DNA from: Calliopsis andreniformis
Taxonomy: Eukaryota; Arthropoda; Insecta; Hymenoptera; Andrenidae
Direction: 5' to 3'
DNA: 64,000 nucleotides
Assembly (NCBI RefSeq): GCF_051401765.1
Contig: NC_135069.1
Coordinates: forward strand, 11,200,501-11,264,500
Positions within the stretch are counted from its first letter, which is position 1; each line of letters opens with the position of its first letter. The notes under the pieces were generated by a model. The model made no database searches. It saw only the letters and a list, made by a program, of their open reading frames with translations, and was not told the DNA's origin. A program made the position numbers and the translations under genes. Below, piece by piece: positions 26,561 through 45,442 of this stretch.

Positions 26561-29500
26561 TTATTTTTGTATCAAGTGTATGTGTCTAACTAGTTTGTCC
26601 CGGCGAAAGTAAGCGGCTCTTCTTCCAAGATTAACGATACTTTAGTACTGTTTTAAAGAGGTCCATCCCCCTACCCTGGATTTTCACCCAGGAGGTTGGA
26701 TGCTCGCACCCCCTACAGAAAATACTCAGGATTAACCTGCTCCACCTCTCGCTCCCTCCTTCGTCGCCACTCTTTCAGATCCCTCCCTTAGCTCCTCCTG
26801 AACTCACCACTTCGTTATTTCCTACCGCCGCACTACTCTCGAAAGGGAGGGTCAGAGCACGGAAAAAAAAAAAGTAGCAATCGTCGGAACTTGAAAGCAG
26901 GGCATTTTATGATAACTACAAAAGTGGTCCGGCCACTGTTAGGGTGGCAAGAAAGAGGGTGACAGGGCGAAGCGAGAGTGAGTTACTACCCCTACACCGT
27001 TTTTTCCACCCTTAGCTGGATCGCGGAGAAAGAGAGAGAGGAGATGACGAAGAGAGAGCGAGGCTGGAGCGCGGTTTTCCCTTACCAAAGGACGCTGGAG
27101 GCAAGGACTTGAATTGATTGCTTTCATTACGCAAAAAAGTCACTTCCTCTCTGTCTTCTTCTTTCTCTCCCCTTTCGCCTTCTCTGCCTCCTTCTCTCGT
27201 TCCCTGCGTCTTAGCATCCTTCACCTTGGCCTCTGTATTTTTAACTTGTGCCGCGCGGCAGTGGCGAATAAGTAAGTGTGCTATTTACATCAAGTCTCGT
27301 AAGTTATCGTTGCTTGCCTCTTCGTTCCTCCGCCAGCAGTATACTACGGTAATGTAGTTAAGGGTTAATCTTTCACGGAATGGTTACCAAATTTTCTAGG
27401 ACACTTGTGAAATTTCCAGGTTTTGCATCCATTTCTCTGTAACGTCCCGAAGGACGGAGGGGAACATGGAAAGCATAATTCGTTGACGTGTTTTCCTCAA
27501 TGTTTTGTCAGAAATGGGATTCTCATTGGAGATTCATTAGCTTATTTTGGTTTGAGTGCAGTCAGATATAAATCTTGTCGATAATTTTCCAAAATAAAGT
27601 TTCGAAATTTTAATGAAATTTAGTTGAAGTCTTCAGTGATATTGTAAGAACAATTTTATTTTATCATCACTTGTTAAGAACATATTATCACTGCACGAGA
27701 GACTTATAATTATTTTCTGTAATCTTTCACATATGGATTGATATCCTGAAATCATTATTTCTAAGACTATAGAGACTATTACTACTTCTGAAGCTATATA
27801 CATAAAATTGTGAAACCACAAATAACTACGATATAAATTAAATAATAATATTTAAACACTCAAGCTTCTTGTTTGAGCCAAAGCTAACAGAGCTCTAATC
27901 TTCTACGATAAAATTGCATTTTCAAGACCTGCTCCCTTGGAACAGCATCAAAGATCACGACTTACCTTTCTGTGCAGCGAAACTCCCGTACTCCGTAGTT
28001 CTGGATCTACAATATGACAAGTAAGATTAATACTGCGATTTCCCGACGGATTAGGAAGGATAGAAGATCCTCTAGGTACTGATTAGGTAGCCAAGAGCAT
28101 CATGCACCCGCATTACCCCAATGATCGATGCATCCAGAGCAGCCTGCTCATCTGCATCTACCCCCTCTGATTCTGCCACCGCTGTACCACCGCGTAGCGG
28201 CAAACTTCGACCCTCTAGCAACGAAACTACGGGTCTCCGAGTCCACAATCCGAGCGACGTCCCCATTCTGCTGCAAATGTATCTCGCGTCGAGTGCCGGT
28301 GCAGTCATGTAGGGGACATATTGCCCGTCAACGCGAGCAGAACCGCTCGTTCGTTCAGCCAAATGATATGCCAAACTGTAATCTCGGCAGATCCTCCAGA
28401 GATTAGGTCATTCAACGGGGTAATGACGAATGGATCTTAGCTGGCCCCCGATCCTGTGTCAGGTGAACCAAGAATTTTTTCGAGGGTGAACGGCGAAGGG
28501 AGAATGGGGATAGGAGAATAAAGAATCGTCTATCGATGCTTCTCAAACTACTCTATGGCCGACCCTTAACTTCTTAAGCTCCTTGTTGCATTAAGCGTTA
28601 TAATGCTCTTTTAATTGGAATCAACTGTACGTCACTTTTAGGAGCAATATGACTCATAATGTTTACAAATGTTATAATATATTTTTACAAATAAGCATCC
28701 ATTTTGTAAAAATGGTATTTGGGGAGATGTCCTTGAAGCAATTGTGAGAAGTGTATGTTCTATACTTTTTATTAGATATTTTAATAGATCTATGCTTGAT
28801 TTATTTAGATTTGCTTAGAAAGATGGCGCTGCTACTTTTGTTAGAATCTCATATTTTATAATATTTATTTAGTAGCCGTTGTTTTTTTCTTATCTTCCCA
28901 GAAGAGTCAATCAAGTTTTTATTCCCATTGCTATTATATGTTGACTCTATTACTTATATTTCATTATTTATTGTGCACATTATTGTAATATTTATGTTTT
29001 AAAATTGATTATCTATACTAGGTGTAACTAGGAGCAGCTAAGTTAATCCTTACTCGTATAAGTACATAAATATATTTGTAATCCTACTATAATGAAATAT
29101 ATGTACAAAGGAAGTGTTTGTTGTATAGACATATCTAAAAACACCACTGTACTTTAAATAGAAATAGAATAATAAAATTATTTATACTGGTAATGAACTC
29201 ATACGATTAATAGGCACTTATATTAAGATTTCAGTTAATTACAAAATTGTGTCACGCTAGAGTTAATCATATCTTGAGCAGTCTTTAAAATTGCCTTGTT
29301 TTTAAACTAATTGAAAGTAACATATATTAAGAAGGAGTAGAGGACGTGGTAAAAATATATGCTTTTAGTTTTAGAAATTAAATCAGTGAAATTTTATTTC
29401 TGTCATAACGATTTTTGATGTCCCGCGAGGATTTTGAAACTTTCAATTTTTATTCCCCGAAAAGTATGTAAAAAATTGTATACCTTTTGATATTTTGTAA

Positions 29501-31049
29501 CCTTGAGGTAAGAAGTGATCCTTAAAATGGAATCCTCTTACTGATTCTATTTTTTATTATTAACTTTTAATCTTTTTCTACACTTTATACAAAAAGGTCA
29601 TGAGGTAGTATACTACACCACCTTTAACTAAAACACTTTAACTAAAATTGCTTTTCATTTTCATGTTTTCTTTTATATCAAAGAACCGTAGTTTAAAAAA
29701 TTCAAATGAATAAATACACAAAAACTTCATAAACCCAATTAAAATAATTTTTTTGAATCTTGAGGTACCTCGAAAATTAGGTTCATCAAGTTCAGCTATG
29801 AAAACTAAAATATTATTTATAAAAGTCAATATTCATAAACAAAACTGCTCTTACATTTACTCCACCCTAATACATGTACGCAGTATACATATGTAACCAC
29901 TTCCAAAAAACCAATTCTACACATCTGAGACGCAAGATCGGTAGGCTCAAGCATTATTCACTTCCGAACAATAATGTCTAGCCTCGAAGGTTAAAAAGTA
30001 GCGAGCGTAACAGGATGCGGTGTCGGTGCAATCGATCTCGATGTAGTCGTCAATCGAAAAGGCAGAGTCGGCTAGGAAATTACGGGACCCCTCCGCACGG
30101 ATACGGAGTGTCAGGTGCACAGGTTGCGCAACTGCATCGTTTGACAAGACGCGCGTTTCCCGATCTCACGTATCTAATATCGGAGACCGGGCGTGGACGA
30201 GGCGGAGGAGGAACGGCGTCCCAGTCGGCGCAGAGGAAAGGAGGAATGAAATAAAGAAAGGAGTCGTAAAAGAACGCACTCGAATGTAAACCGGACCCTT
30301 GTGAGATTCGCGGCCCAGCGACGGTCCCACCGACGCTGATGGCTGACCGCACCTTCCGGGCGATCCAAGTCACTCCGAACTAAGGCCAGACCTTCCCAGC
30401 GCAACATTTAGATAGGTGGGGGCCTCTGTGGTCTCTCTTCTCACCCTTACGGGGGGGATACCCACTGACACCGCTCCTTCCAGGGATCCCGATACACTTT
30501 TTGTACCCTCCTGCGAATTGTATTTGTTTCATGCATCATTTGCCGCTGCGAAAACAGTGTAACGTTTTTTGAATTTTGGCTTCTTATTCGCTTCAAAGGG
30601 CAACTCTGAAACACGATTTCTTTTTCGGTCAAAGTATCGGTCGAGATGGGAGGTCGAGGGGGTGATTCAAGTCTGGAGATCTACGTGTTTTCGGTACTTG
30701 AAATCTATGGCGAGATTTCCGTCGTTCTACAGGTTTGCAAGTGGAACTTCTACCATGCATTTTGTGAAACCCAGCTAGAATCGCAGGCAAACTTTTCCAT
30801 TAATTCTTGCGCGAGTATTTAGAAGTTTACTGCCTCCCTTGAGCGTAATAATTCGGACGAATATATCGCAAAAATTGGAAAGCTGTAGATATGAGTAATT
30901 CGATCCGTTGAAGGGTCATTGAAATGCATCGTGCATTGCCTAACTTTCAAGTTATGTCGTAGCATAAAAATGATAAGTTTCTTCCGGCGAATAAGCATCT
31001 ATAGATTATCGTAAATGTTATACTTCAGTATAAGTTCCCAAGCAAAGTA
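26561..31049. other. Non-coding stretch with large GC-rich islands upstream of the Pax gene
   Basis: Islands at 26560-27440 (with purine-rich and pyrimidine-rich runs near 27025-27060 and 27145-27200), 27880-28560 and 29930-30800 are separated by AT-rich DNA. At 28072-28406, frames are open together on both strands (100 codons -, 63 and 92 codons +). None is recognisable. As the nearest islands to the Pax promoter, they are candidate upstream enhancers or untranslated exons. Confidence 0.55.
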
Positions 31050-33271
31050 TCCAGCACCAAGTGCACTGCAATTTGTGAACCAGTATATCGTCCCCACCTT
31101 TCTCAGCTCCCCACCCTGTGACACGTAACTTGCAGATTCCTAGTCCTTTCCTCCCTCATCCACCTCTTGTATCCCTCTACGTACTGTGGACGATGTCCAC
31201 GGTGTTTGTCTCGATGTAATCAGTCTCGTAATTAATCACGTCTGGGTCTGGTGGACGTCCTATCGCCATGTGCAGTGATTGAAACGAAGTGAAAGGTTCT
31301 AAAGACTATGCAAATTATCGCGATTCCTCTGAAATTAAAAGAAGCTTCGATTCTTGTTCCTTTGCGTGGAAACTGAAGAAAAGTAGTGCGAGTTGGTGCT
31401 CGAAGAATTTTCTGCTATCAAGTTTAATCTCTCATTCAAGGAAATACGTTGAAGAAAGCCATGAGAAGAGGCAGGCTACCAAAAATAGACTCAAGCTATA
31501 GAAATTGAGTCTCAAAGTGTCTTAGCCTATTCATAAACTCGCTCCACCTGAATGTAGGATTCAGAATTTTGGTCGGTAATCGAGGTAAACCATGAAGCAG
31601 CGTTATAGACCAGAAATAAAAGAAGCGACTGGATAAAGTGGTTGAACAGTGACGCAGAGGTATCTTAGAAGAAGTGAAGTGACAAAGGAAAACTCTTAAA
31701 TAAATAAAATCGATAAGGCGAGACATCGTATCCTAGAAGCAAGGTAGAGCCTTCGGAAGAGGGACAAGCTCATGAATAAGCAGTGCTCACGGGGGTGTGC
31801 GCCGCGTGATTTCGCGTGGGACTGTTGGCGGTAGACCAGCCGGCGAACGTTTATTTCGCAACCTTTGCCTCTTCCATCCCGATTCTTCCTCTTTCTCTCC
31901 CTGGTCTGGTTTCAGTCCCTCTAAAGCCGATGCCAATAACGACGTTATCCCGCGCGACACTGCCGCCGTTTCCGTAGAAACCCCGCGTCACAGAGCGCCC
32001 CACCTTGACTCCACGTGATCCTGGCCCGGCCAATGGTGGCGCGGATCCTCCTGGCTGGATGCTGATCGAGGGATGCAAAAGGCGGGGTTGCGAAACGCGT
32101 GGGGATGAAAGCTCGCCGAACGAGGCGGGGGTCGAAAAGCTTCGCGAAGTCACGTGTGCCCGTCGGCAGAAACCTCGTTCGTGCTTTCACGTCGTTGTTA
32201 CCCGCACAGTCGTGCTGCTTTTTGAGGTCCAGCCACCGTGTCACCGCGGCTGATAACGATAACGAGAGTCGAACGTGACCGAGAACCTCTTTCCGTATTC
32301 CGAATCGGGCTGTTGACGAACCGACAGACAACCAATGTTCAATGTACAATGGTCGATCATATCAAATTGAATCATCTTGGAGATAATTGCCGCGGTGTTT
32401 TGGATCACTTTTTGCTTGTCAGTGGTGTGTGATAAGGATAAGGGAGACAGGGTGAAGCTGTGAAGAGTTTAAGACATTCAGGCTCAAAGACTGACCCTGT
32501 GCGTCGAAACATAAAAACAGTTTATGCGTTTGTTAAATATTTCAGTGACAAGTGAACATTAGCATCGAATGGAAAGGACAATTAGCACTTTGGATACGGT
32601 GAAGTGAAACTCGAGTTAGTGATGGAGAATGGTGTCAAGTGACTAAAATACTCGTCGACAAAGCAAAACAGTCATTAACTTAGCCATTATGATTGCAATA
32701 AACTGGTAGTTAATAAAACACTTAGCTGAATGTTGGGTACATAGAGTCAAAGACTCGTTCTTGTTGTTAATTGCCATGACGGTTCTACAAGGAAGTCATC
32801 GCGTGTGAGATGAAAGCAAAGATGAAGAAGAAACTGTCCTTGAAGGACACGTCGTTTCGTTCATTGTGTAGGGCGTGCGAAAGTGCAGTTCAGTGATGGC
32901 ACGAGTGGTGTGAGGGAAGCGATATTCTAGGTGTTTCATAGATAAACTTCTGTAACTGGCGACAAGGATTCGGCTCCTGATTCACGAAGATGAAGCGACG
33001 GCCGACCGGGTGCTCGCCGAAGCCACCCGTCGTCCGGCACAAAGACGTTCCTGATGACAGTCATTGTACCGCGTCGCCATAGACTGACCCTCCACGCTCC
33101 AGTAAAAAAGAGATGAAAACCACTTCTGGAAACGTATAAGAAGTCTTCATCGGTAGTCAATAGGACCGTCCGCCCTTTGGATACTTTTCTCATATTATAT
33201 ATAAATCTACACGGCGAGAGGAACCACCTGGATTCCCATAGCCGACGGCCGTCGGCTTTTGGGGTGTCGCA
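31050..33271 (+). promoter_or_regulatory. GC/CpG-rich block, probable Pax2/5/8 promoter and 5' leader
   Basis: The block is clearly richer in G+C and CpG than the surrounding DNA, most of all at 31960-32320, where CACGTG (an E-box) and CCAAT-like sequence occur together. It ends just before the candidate ATG at 33272. A TATA-like run (TATATATAAA, 33196-33205) lies about 70 bases before that ATG, and an 18-bp palindrome lies between the two. Several short frames are open on both strands, including a 122-codon antisense frame at 32936-33304, but none resembles a known protein. No transcription start can be fixed from sequence alone; a leader made of several exons is equally possible. Confidence 0.35.
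33240..33257. repeat. 18-bp perfect GC-rich palindrome just upstream of the candidate ATG
   Basis: The sequence AGCCGACGGCCGTCGGCT equals its own reverse complement and ends 14 bases before the ATG at 33272. It could be a dimeric protein-binding site or a stem in the leader mRNA. A palindrome of this length made only of G/C-rich steps stands out in such AT-rich DNA. Confidence 0.85.
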
Positions 33272-33326
33272 ATGGACCTTAGCACTGCCTACCGTTACAA
33301 TCAAAATATGATGGAATATTACACTT
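33272..33326 (+). CDS. sv: Candidate first coding exon of the Pax2/5/8 (shaven) gene
   Basis: An ATG at 33272 in the context tcgcaATGg opens 18 codons, starting MDLSTAYRYNQ, followed by one leftover base (T). A good donor (GTAAGC) begins at 33327. This phase-1 end matches the paired-box exon at 39018, which begins with the last two bases of a codon. Vertebrate Pax2/5/8 proteins also have a short N-terminal peptide ahead of the paired domain, beginning MD (human PAX5 begins MDLEK), with the split at the same place. The oddity is the junction codon: T plus GC gives Cys, where family members usually have Gly just before HGGVNQ. The exon lies at the end of a GC-rich block, 15 bases after an 18-bp palindrome. 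No other evidence of transcription is visible. Another, more distant first exon ending in G could be used instead or as well. Confidence 0.45.
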
Positions 33327-39184
<5,858 letters not shown>

Positions 39185-42130
39185 TGAGTACCGACACCGT
39201 TCCGGCGCCATCCAGGTCTCCATCGTATCCGTTACAACCGCAGCCCCCGCGGTGTTCGTGGTCCGACGGCAATAGCCTTGCTTTTTGTTCTTCCCTCGCC
39301 TTGTTTGGCGCTCCAACGATTTCCTCGATTGATTCGATCGTGAGCCCTTCAATGTGATTTTCGTGGATTGTTCCGTCAGTGAATGGTGCGACGATCATTA
39401 AGGAATTTCAATCTGTCGCGACGGTAGCATTTCGGAGGTTTTGTAGGCTAAACCCAGCGATATTCCTGCAAGGTGGAAAAAAGGGTTCTACATTTATGAT
39501 AGATAATACCCTATTGGGTAGATAGTAGAAAAGATGTAATAAACAGGGGACAAAAAATCAATATCTACTTTTTTTTGTTTCCGTTTAAGTGACTTGCTCG
39601 CTTAGGGATCTATTGTGACATGGAAATTGGAATGTTTCTTTGGTTATGAAAGGTTTTAAATAAAACAATCCTGTGTTATGATGTGTGTATAGTAGAAAGG
39701 CGTACTCTATGATTTCTTTCAAATATGGTAGGACTGATCTTAGAGCAAATCACACACTTACAAATCCTACAAGAAACAAGAAATTGTTTATAACTTAGAA
39801 ATACTAATTTTTCGATCCATGTTTATTAGGACCTTTCTGCTCTATTTGGCGAGTACTCTCTACCCTAAACTTTCTGAACCCCTTCTTTTCAGTCTATATA
39901 TGATTTAAATTTGAATAATCATATTTCTCTATAATACAGGAACTGTGTTTATGATTCCCAAAACAATTCACCTTTGAATCTTGCTAATATTATTAAAATT
40001 TGAGAAAATTTGTGCGATCCCTTACTGGTCCAAACGGAAGTATACCTAACATCGGCAGGTACCTAATTTGTCTATTACAAACAAAAGTCAGTAACGCAAA
40101 GAACCGAATTATTTACGAGAAGATCAAACTCGCTTTGCCAAATGTAACACCGTAATTTCCGCGAGGCGAAGTGGTCGAGACCGCTCGAATCACCGTGCAG
40201 GGAGCAAGAAAAGTGGAGACTGCTGGGTAAAAAGAGAAAGAAAGGACAGAGTTTGGCAAAAAAGGAGACTATTCCTGGTCGGAGTGATTTAATTAAAGAC
40301 GCTGTTAGGACCACGAGGCGAACGAACCCTGGTACGAAATTGCGACGCCGGAAGGAAGGAACCACCCTTCTTCCTCCTCCAACGGGGGGTGCCAGCGGGT
40401 GCGACGATATGCGGTTTCCATGTTTTTTCCACCCTCCTCCCCGCGTTACATAACGGGTGGCCTCGTGCCGTTTTGATGGCCCAAATGTCATACGTCTCCG
40501 CTGCTGGAATATCATTGTCATATACTCCACTCTTTCGCGTATATTCCGTGCACAATAGGCCCGCTGGATTATTTACTACTTTACTGCTCCTGGAGACGTC
40601 ACTCCCTTTATTTCCCTGGCTTTTTGTTGGAATTTCGGAATCGAGGTTCGATACTTTGCAATCAGTGGTCTTTTGAATATTGAGTTTTGTTTGGAGAGAC
40701 ACTTTTAATTGTTTATTTATAAAGGTACGCTTTTAAGTTTTTGACACGCGAGATATTCTTGTATTTTAACGTAGATTTTTTTTTTGATTTATCAGATTTT
40801 ATCTTTATGACTTTATGAGCTTATGGAAATATAATAGAAGTTATCATGTATAATAGTTTGAAAGATGAGAAGATATATGACAGTTAGATTTTAATAAATT
40901 TGTTAAATTTTAAAGAATTATTAATTTTTTTATTGCTGGAAGCAACGTTTTGTTGTATGTCAATTTTAAGTCGAAAATTAGTGTATACGGAATTCATGTA
41001 GAGGTAATTGCTGTTTGACAGTAACTAATCATAAATCTAGGAGAAGTAGTGTAATGTAACAGGATTTACTAGGTAATGATATTAAGAGCAATGTGTTATA
41101 AACAGGAATTAACAGCTATATGGATATCGATGTGTATCAATTTTTGAAGACTTATAACCGATTCGATCGATAATGTGAGTCGTGCGTGTAATTACTAGAT
41201 TAGAACGTTACGACAAAGCGTGACTCAAAACAAAAAACAGTTCAGCGGAAACTTTTATACTTAAAAATAACGTATAAAATATTAGTAACTAAGATGAAAT
41301 AATCATGACACATAATTTTTAATTAATGCCAATTTTTATAAAATTCAATATTCTCGGCGGCAAAATATCAATATTTATTAATTCTTCGAAATCCTATATC
41401 ATTTTAAAGAAAAATTATAAAATGATAATCTTCAAGATATTGAAGACAATATATTAGGATAAATTTTTATAAGAAAAAAGAATATTACGTACGATGTTTA
41501 TGTATATGACAAACTAAAAAAAGTATTTTTTTCATGGAAGGCAAATAAATTTTGATCAGTTTAGAAGAAAACTATTTACAGAATACATACTATTGACATA
41601 AAAAGTAGTTTTATCTACTGAAAATTATCTTGCTTGAATAATTACTCTGAAGTAGATTTATGCGCAATTTACAGCAGATAATCTTCTCATCATTATTAAA
41701 ATAATTTGTAATTTATATTTGAAGAATTCTTTAAATTATAAATTCTACAATTTCAAAGTTGAATTAGCAAAAATGTTAGACGATAAATCGAGGTCTTTGT
41801 CAAAGTAACTCATACTTATAACTCCAAAATGGCGTTTTTCAAATAATGCTACCTTTGAAATACATTCTGTATGTCATTCAACGTCAGTTTAAAATATGTT
41901 AGCTCCTGTTAGCCATACAGATGTAACTTTACATCCTTCGAAGTTTACAACCCTAAAGAAGCCAAACTATAACAAAAGCAGATTTAAACAGCGACAACGA
42001 GATGCTGTTAGCACCAAAGCTTTACGCAGTCACGCACTGCTGATACGTCATGACGATGTGCGTTGGTTCTTCGTGGAATCGTGACGATTTCGACGCTCTC
42101 CAAAACGAAACGGAAGCACCTGATTCCGAC

Positions 42131-42155
42131 TACGAACCGACTATGTCGGTTCGTA
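42131..42155. repeat. Perfect 11-bp hairpin with 3-base loop
   Basis: TACGAACCGAC pairs exactly with GTCGGTTCGTA around TAT. It lies in a moderately GC-rich patch (41930-42360) in the intron between the paired-box exons. A short open frame crosses it (DSDYEPTMSVRK) but has no recognisable relative. It may be a binding site or the trace of an old element. Confidence 0.8.
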
Positions 42156-44404
42156 AAGTCACAACAGAGTGCTGAAACTTCGCGCGACCCTTCGAAAGTA
42201 CTCTAACCGAAAAACTTCTTTTGGTTTTCTCAGCAAGAGCACAAAGTGCCGCTTTTTAAATGCCCATTCAGAAGAAATGGCTGAAAATAGTCTCCGCATT
42301 GTAGAATTCATTTTACACAGAATCTCCTCACGTATTGACTCTAACATTTTCTTTTTTAGAACTTAATATTTTTTAGAGTGTCATATTTACTCGATTTTAA
42401 TACGACACATACATGTCCTGATTCGTGTGCAAGTTGCAATCTTATAGAAATAAATCAGTAATTACTTTTGATTAAACTTCGAACATAAACTTTTCCTCTT
42501 TTAATTATTTAGAGCCTTAACGAATAATTATAGAAAGAACATTTTAATTAAAGTTTTTTACTCGATAAAGCTTTAGATACACGTTAACACAATTTTATTA
42601 CTATGTACCTATGTTGTGCAATATAAAAAATTCAGATTATCTATCCACTTTTCATCGACAAATACATCAAAGTAGTAAACTTTCAAAACTCTGTAGTATT
42701 TTAAAAGTATTTCATAAGGTAGTAGCTTGAAATTTGTAAAAATTTGAGCTAACCTCAGCATACAAATTTAACATGTAATTGTATTAAAAATGATCAAGTA
42801 TACAAAATACATAAATTTGTAGATTAAAATATAAAACTGCGCAAAAAAAAATAGGAAGAAAAATACTGATTCCAATAAGTCAATAATAAAATAAGATATA
42901 ATTTCATTTAGAGTGATAAAGATAAAGCCACTATTATTAATTATTTTACATAAACTTTGATCTATAGTCGTGAACATTTCATTAACAAAAATCCAAGACT
43001 GTTAAAAGATAACTTAGCCATATATTAAAATGCTAGATCCATTTTGACCTTCGAATTTAATTTTGAAATGTTGATATTCTTTATTTTCCTTTTTCATCAA
43101 TCAATTACAAATTATAATCTGCTGCAAAAAATATTTTCAGCCTTATAAAACTAATTCTATAACCACATCCAAGCATTAAAGGAAAGAATTTACTATACTT
43201 GTGTACTATTGCTAAATTGCTCTAAATTACCCTGAATTGCTTTATAATGGAAATTATCCTCACTTCAGTCTCTAAAACTAGATGATTCCTGTAACCAAGT
43301 GGATTTTAGAAATCGTACATAGAAATCGTACGTAATGGCCATTTTATGGTGGTTTATGGCAACGAATTTACAGCATAAAGAAACCCAAATATCGACGGGT
43401 GAGTATTGCCATGTGGACCGGTAATGGGATTTTACGCCAGATATAATCGCAATAATTTCGAAGCGGGGTGACACGGCGCGACCTTGCCTGTTTAAGGGAA
43501 CCCTCCAGCGCTTTCAACTGCAGGTTCACGGGCAATCGCTTTTTTCTGGGCGACCAGTGTCGAATGATATATGGTTCAATAGTCGTAACACAGTGTAATG
43601 ACTTAGACCAGGTCAATTGACACAAATTACTGTTTAATTCCAACGACGTCTGCTAAACAATTTCGTGTTAGAAGAAATCTCGATTACTTCTCCTGGTCTA
43701 TGACGAATTTCGATTAAAATGATCGCTTTGATGATCAACGTCCAGCGTTCCGGATCGATTTCGAGCTTTCCCCCAACGATACTGATTATGACCGCTTTCT
43801 CTTAGTTCCATTTCTTACGTACCATCTGCAGTACTTCTCTTTTGCGAATTATTAGTTTCTCCATCAGCTTCTCACGCTTTTTGTAATCCTACCCACGCGA
43901 TACACTACTTTAATGGAAGATATCTGACTCTATTCGGAATTGAAGTGTCAATTTCAGACATATAACAAGAAAGATAATAAGAATGTAGCAGTGGCGAATA
44001 AAATTGCACTACTTCATAAAAATTTCGTTAATTATCTATGTAAATACATTACAAAGATGATAAGTAGTTACATTAACAGCTATGTAGTTCAGAGGATGTG
44101 GTTTTCTGACCGATTCGGTAATTTTTCTGAAAGCAAAGAGGTACCCAATCTTCCTCGATTGCATATAACAAAATAAATAAACACATGTTGAATTGTGGGT
44201 TGTGAAATGAGTTCAACGTTTTTTAAAGAAAGCTGTGTAAGAGGTTTATTGGAGGAAGTATGCATTTTGAAATCGTGTAGCAATCTGGCTAACAATAAGG
44301 TCTTCTCTGTGGCAAACTTTATACATTCTAAAAATCTGATATAGGGACGAAAAGAAGAAAGATTCTTAAGATAAATGTCCAATGTGAACACTGACACTAA
44401 TTTT

Positions 44405-44580
44405 ATTTCAAGCTTAAATTCTAATATACCTAATAAAAGAAGGAAAAATAGTATCTATCATACAATAGTATATTCAGTTATTGAGACATAATTCAAGTGC
44501 ATTTTTAGATTTCTTGCTTATAAGGATATTTGACACCTTAAACGTCCAAGTATTGTGACATTTGTCTTGTTAGTGACTAA
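44405..44580 (+). repeat. Dispersed repeat, copy 2 (partner at 16930-17120)
   Basis: It matches copy 1 in order and orientation: taaattctaatatacctaat, gaaggaaaaatagtatct, ttgagacataattcaagtgc, cttaaacgtccaagtattgt and catttgtcttgtta. It lies in the intron between the paired-box exons. Confidence 0.65.
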
Positions 44581-44969
44581 GACTGCAGTATTTGAGCCAA
44601 TGACATGTAGCAATCGCTAACAGGTAGTAATCGATAACTGGGCTACAAAAAATATTAAAATAATTATGCGCTGACGTTTCTGAAGAATAGTGTGATAATT
44701 GATGAGTATCCAATACAAATGAAGTCAGTAGTATAGGCATACGTGAGAGTTGAATTTTCGATGAAGATACGCAATCTTATGAACACTGCACAGTGATCTG
44801 AAGTCAATATTTAGCGATCCAGACTTTCAAATAATTTAAGCAATATTAATACCTTAGGATACTCTACTATACATTTTCAGGTCCTACCTAGTTCGTTTAT
44901 TATTTATTAGACCATAGCATACTAATCCAGAAAACGTGCTTTTTAGACTTTTGATTCATTTGGCTTTAA

Positions 44970-45442
44970 CCCTTTCCACTCCAAGGCTGTTTTTGTTTTT
45001 ATTCCACCAGCTCCACGCTAAAATTACGTTTTTTTACTTTATGTGTTTTTTGTGTATTTTGTAAAAAAAAACGAATTTTTCTTATTTAATAAACTTTATT
45101 TTATGAGTAATTACATGATACTATATTAAAATCCTAAATTTTAATCTTTATAATCCCTTTTGGTATGGTATTTTTCGAAACAAATCCCAGGATGAAGCGA
45201 AGGTTTTGTCTCACAACTAGTTTTATTATGTAGCATCGATAAAATTTAATTGAATTATAGTATCTTACGATTCTAGAATATGTTTCATTCATTCGTGATT
45301 CAAACATTTTAGTAACAAAAATCCCTCCTGTTTTAAAATTTTCCGCAAAAAGAGGTATTACACCATGTCGAGTATCACTCGACAGTGGAGCTAGTGGAAC
45401 AAAATCAGTGTCAAGTGACACTCGACATTGGAGTGGAAAGGG
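44970..45442. mobile_element. piggyBac-type non-autonomous element (473 bp) with TTAA target duplication
   Basis: The element is flanked by TTAA at 44966-44969 and again at 45443-45446. It has perfect 15-bp inverted ends, CCCTTTCCACTCCAA at the left and TTGGAGTGGAAAGGG at the right. The inverted similarity continues further in: the left has ATTCCACCAGCTCCAC and the right, reversed, has TTCCACTAGCTCCAC. TTAA target sites and ends starting CCC are hallmarks of the piggyBac superfamily. The interior has one 95-codon - strand frame (45134-45421) that I do not recognise as a transposase, so the element is too small to be autonomous. It lies in the intron between the paired-box exons and looks little decayed, suggesting fairly recent insertion. 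Confidence 0.88.

Noticed and set aside
32936..33304. 122-codon antisense frame across the candidate Pax first exon
   Set aside because: No recognisable motif; most likely a shadow of the GC-rich leader region.
40075..40702. Overlapping - strand frames of 151 and 137 codons
   Set aside because: They use different frames of the same GC-rich intronic island, with two + strand frames also open there; no family recognised.
45134..45421. 95-codon - strand frame inside the piggyBac-type element
   Set aside because: Too short for a transposase, with no catalytic residues I can point to; recorded only as part of the element.
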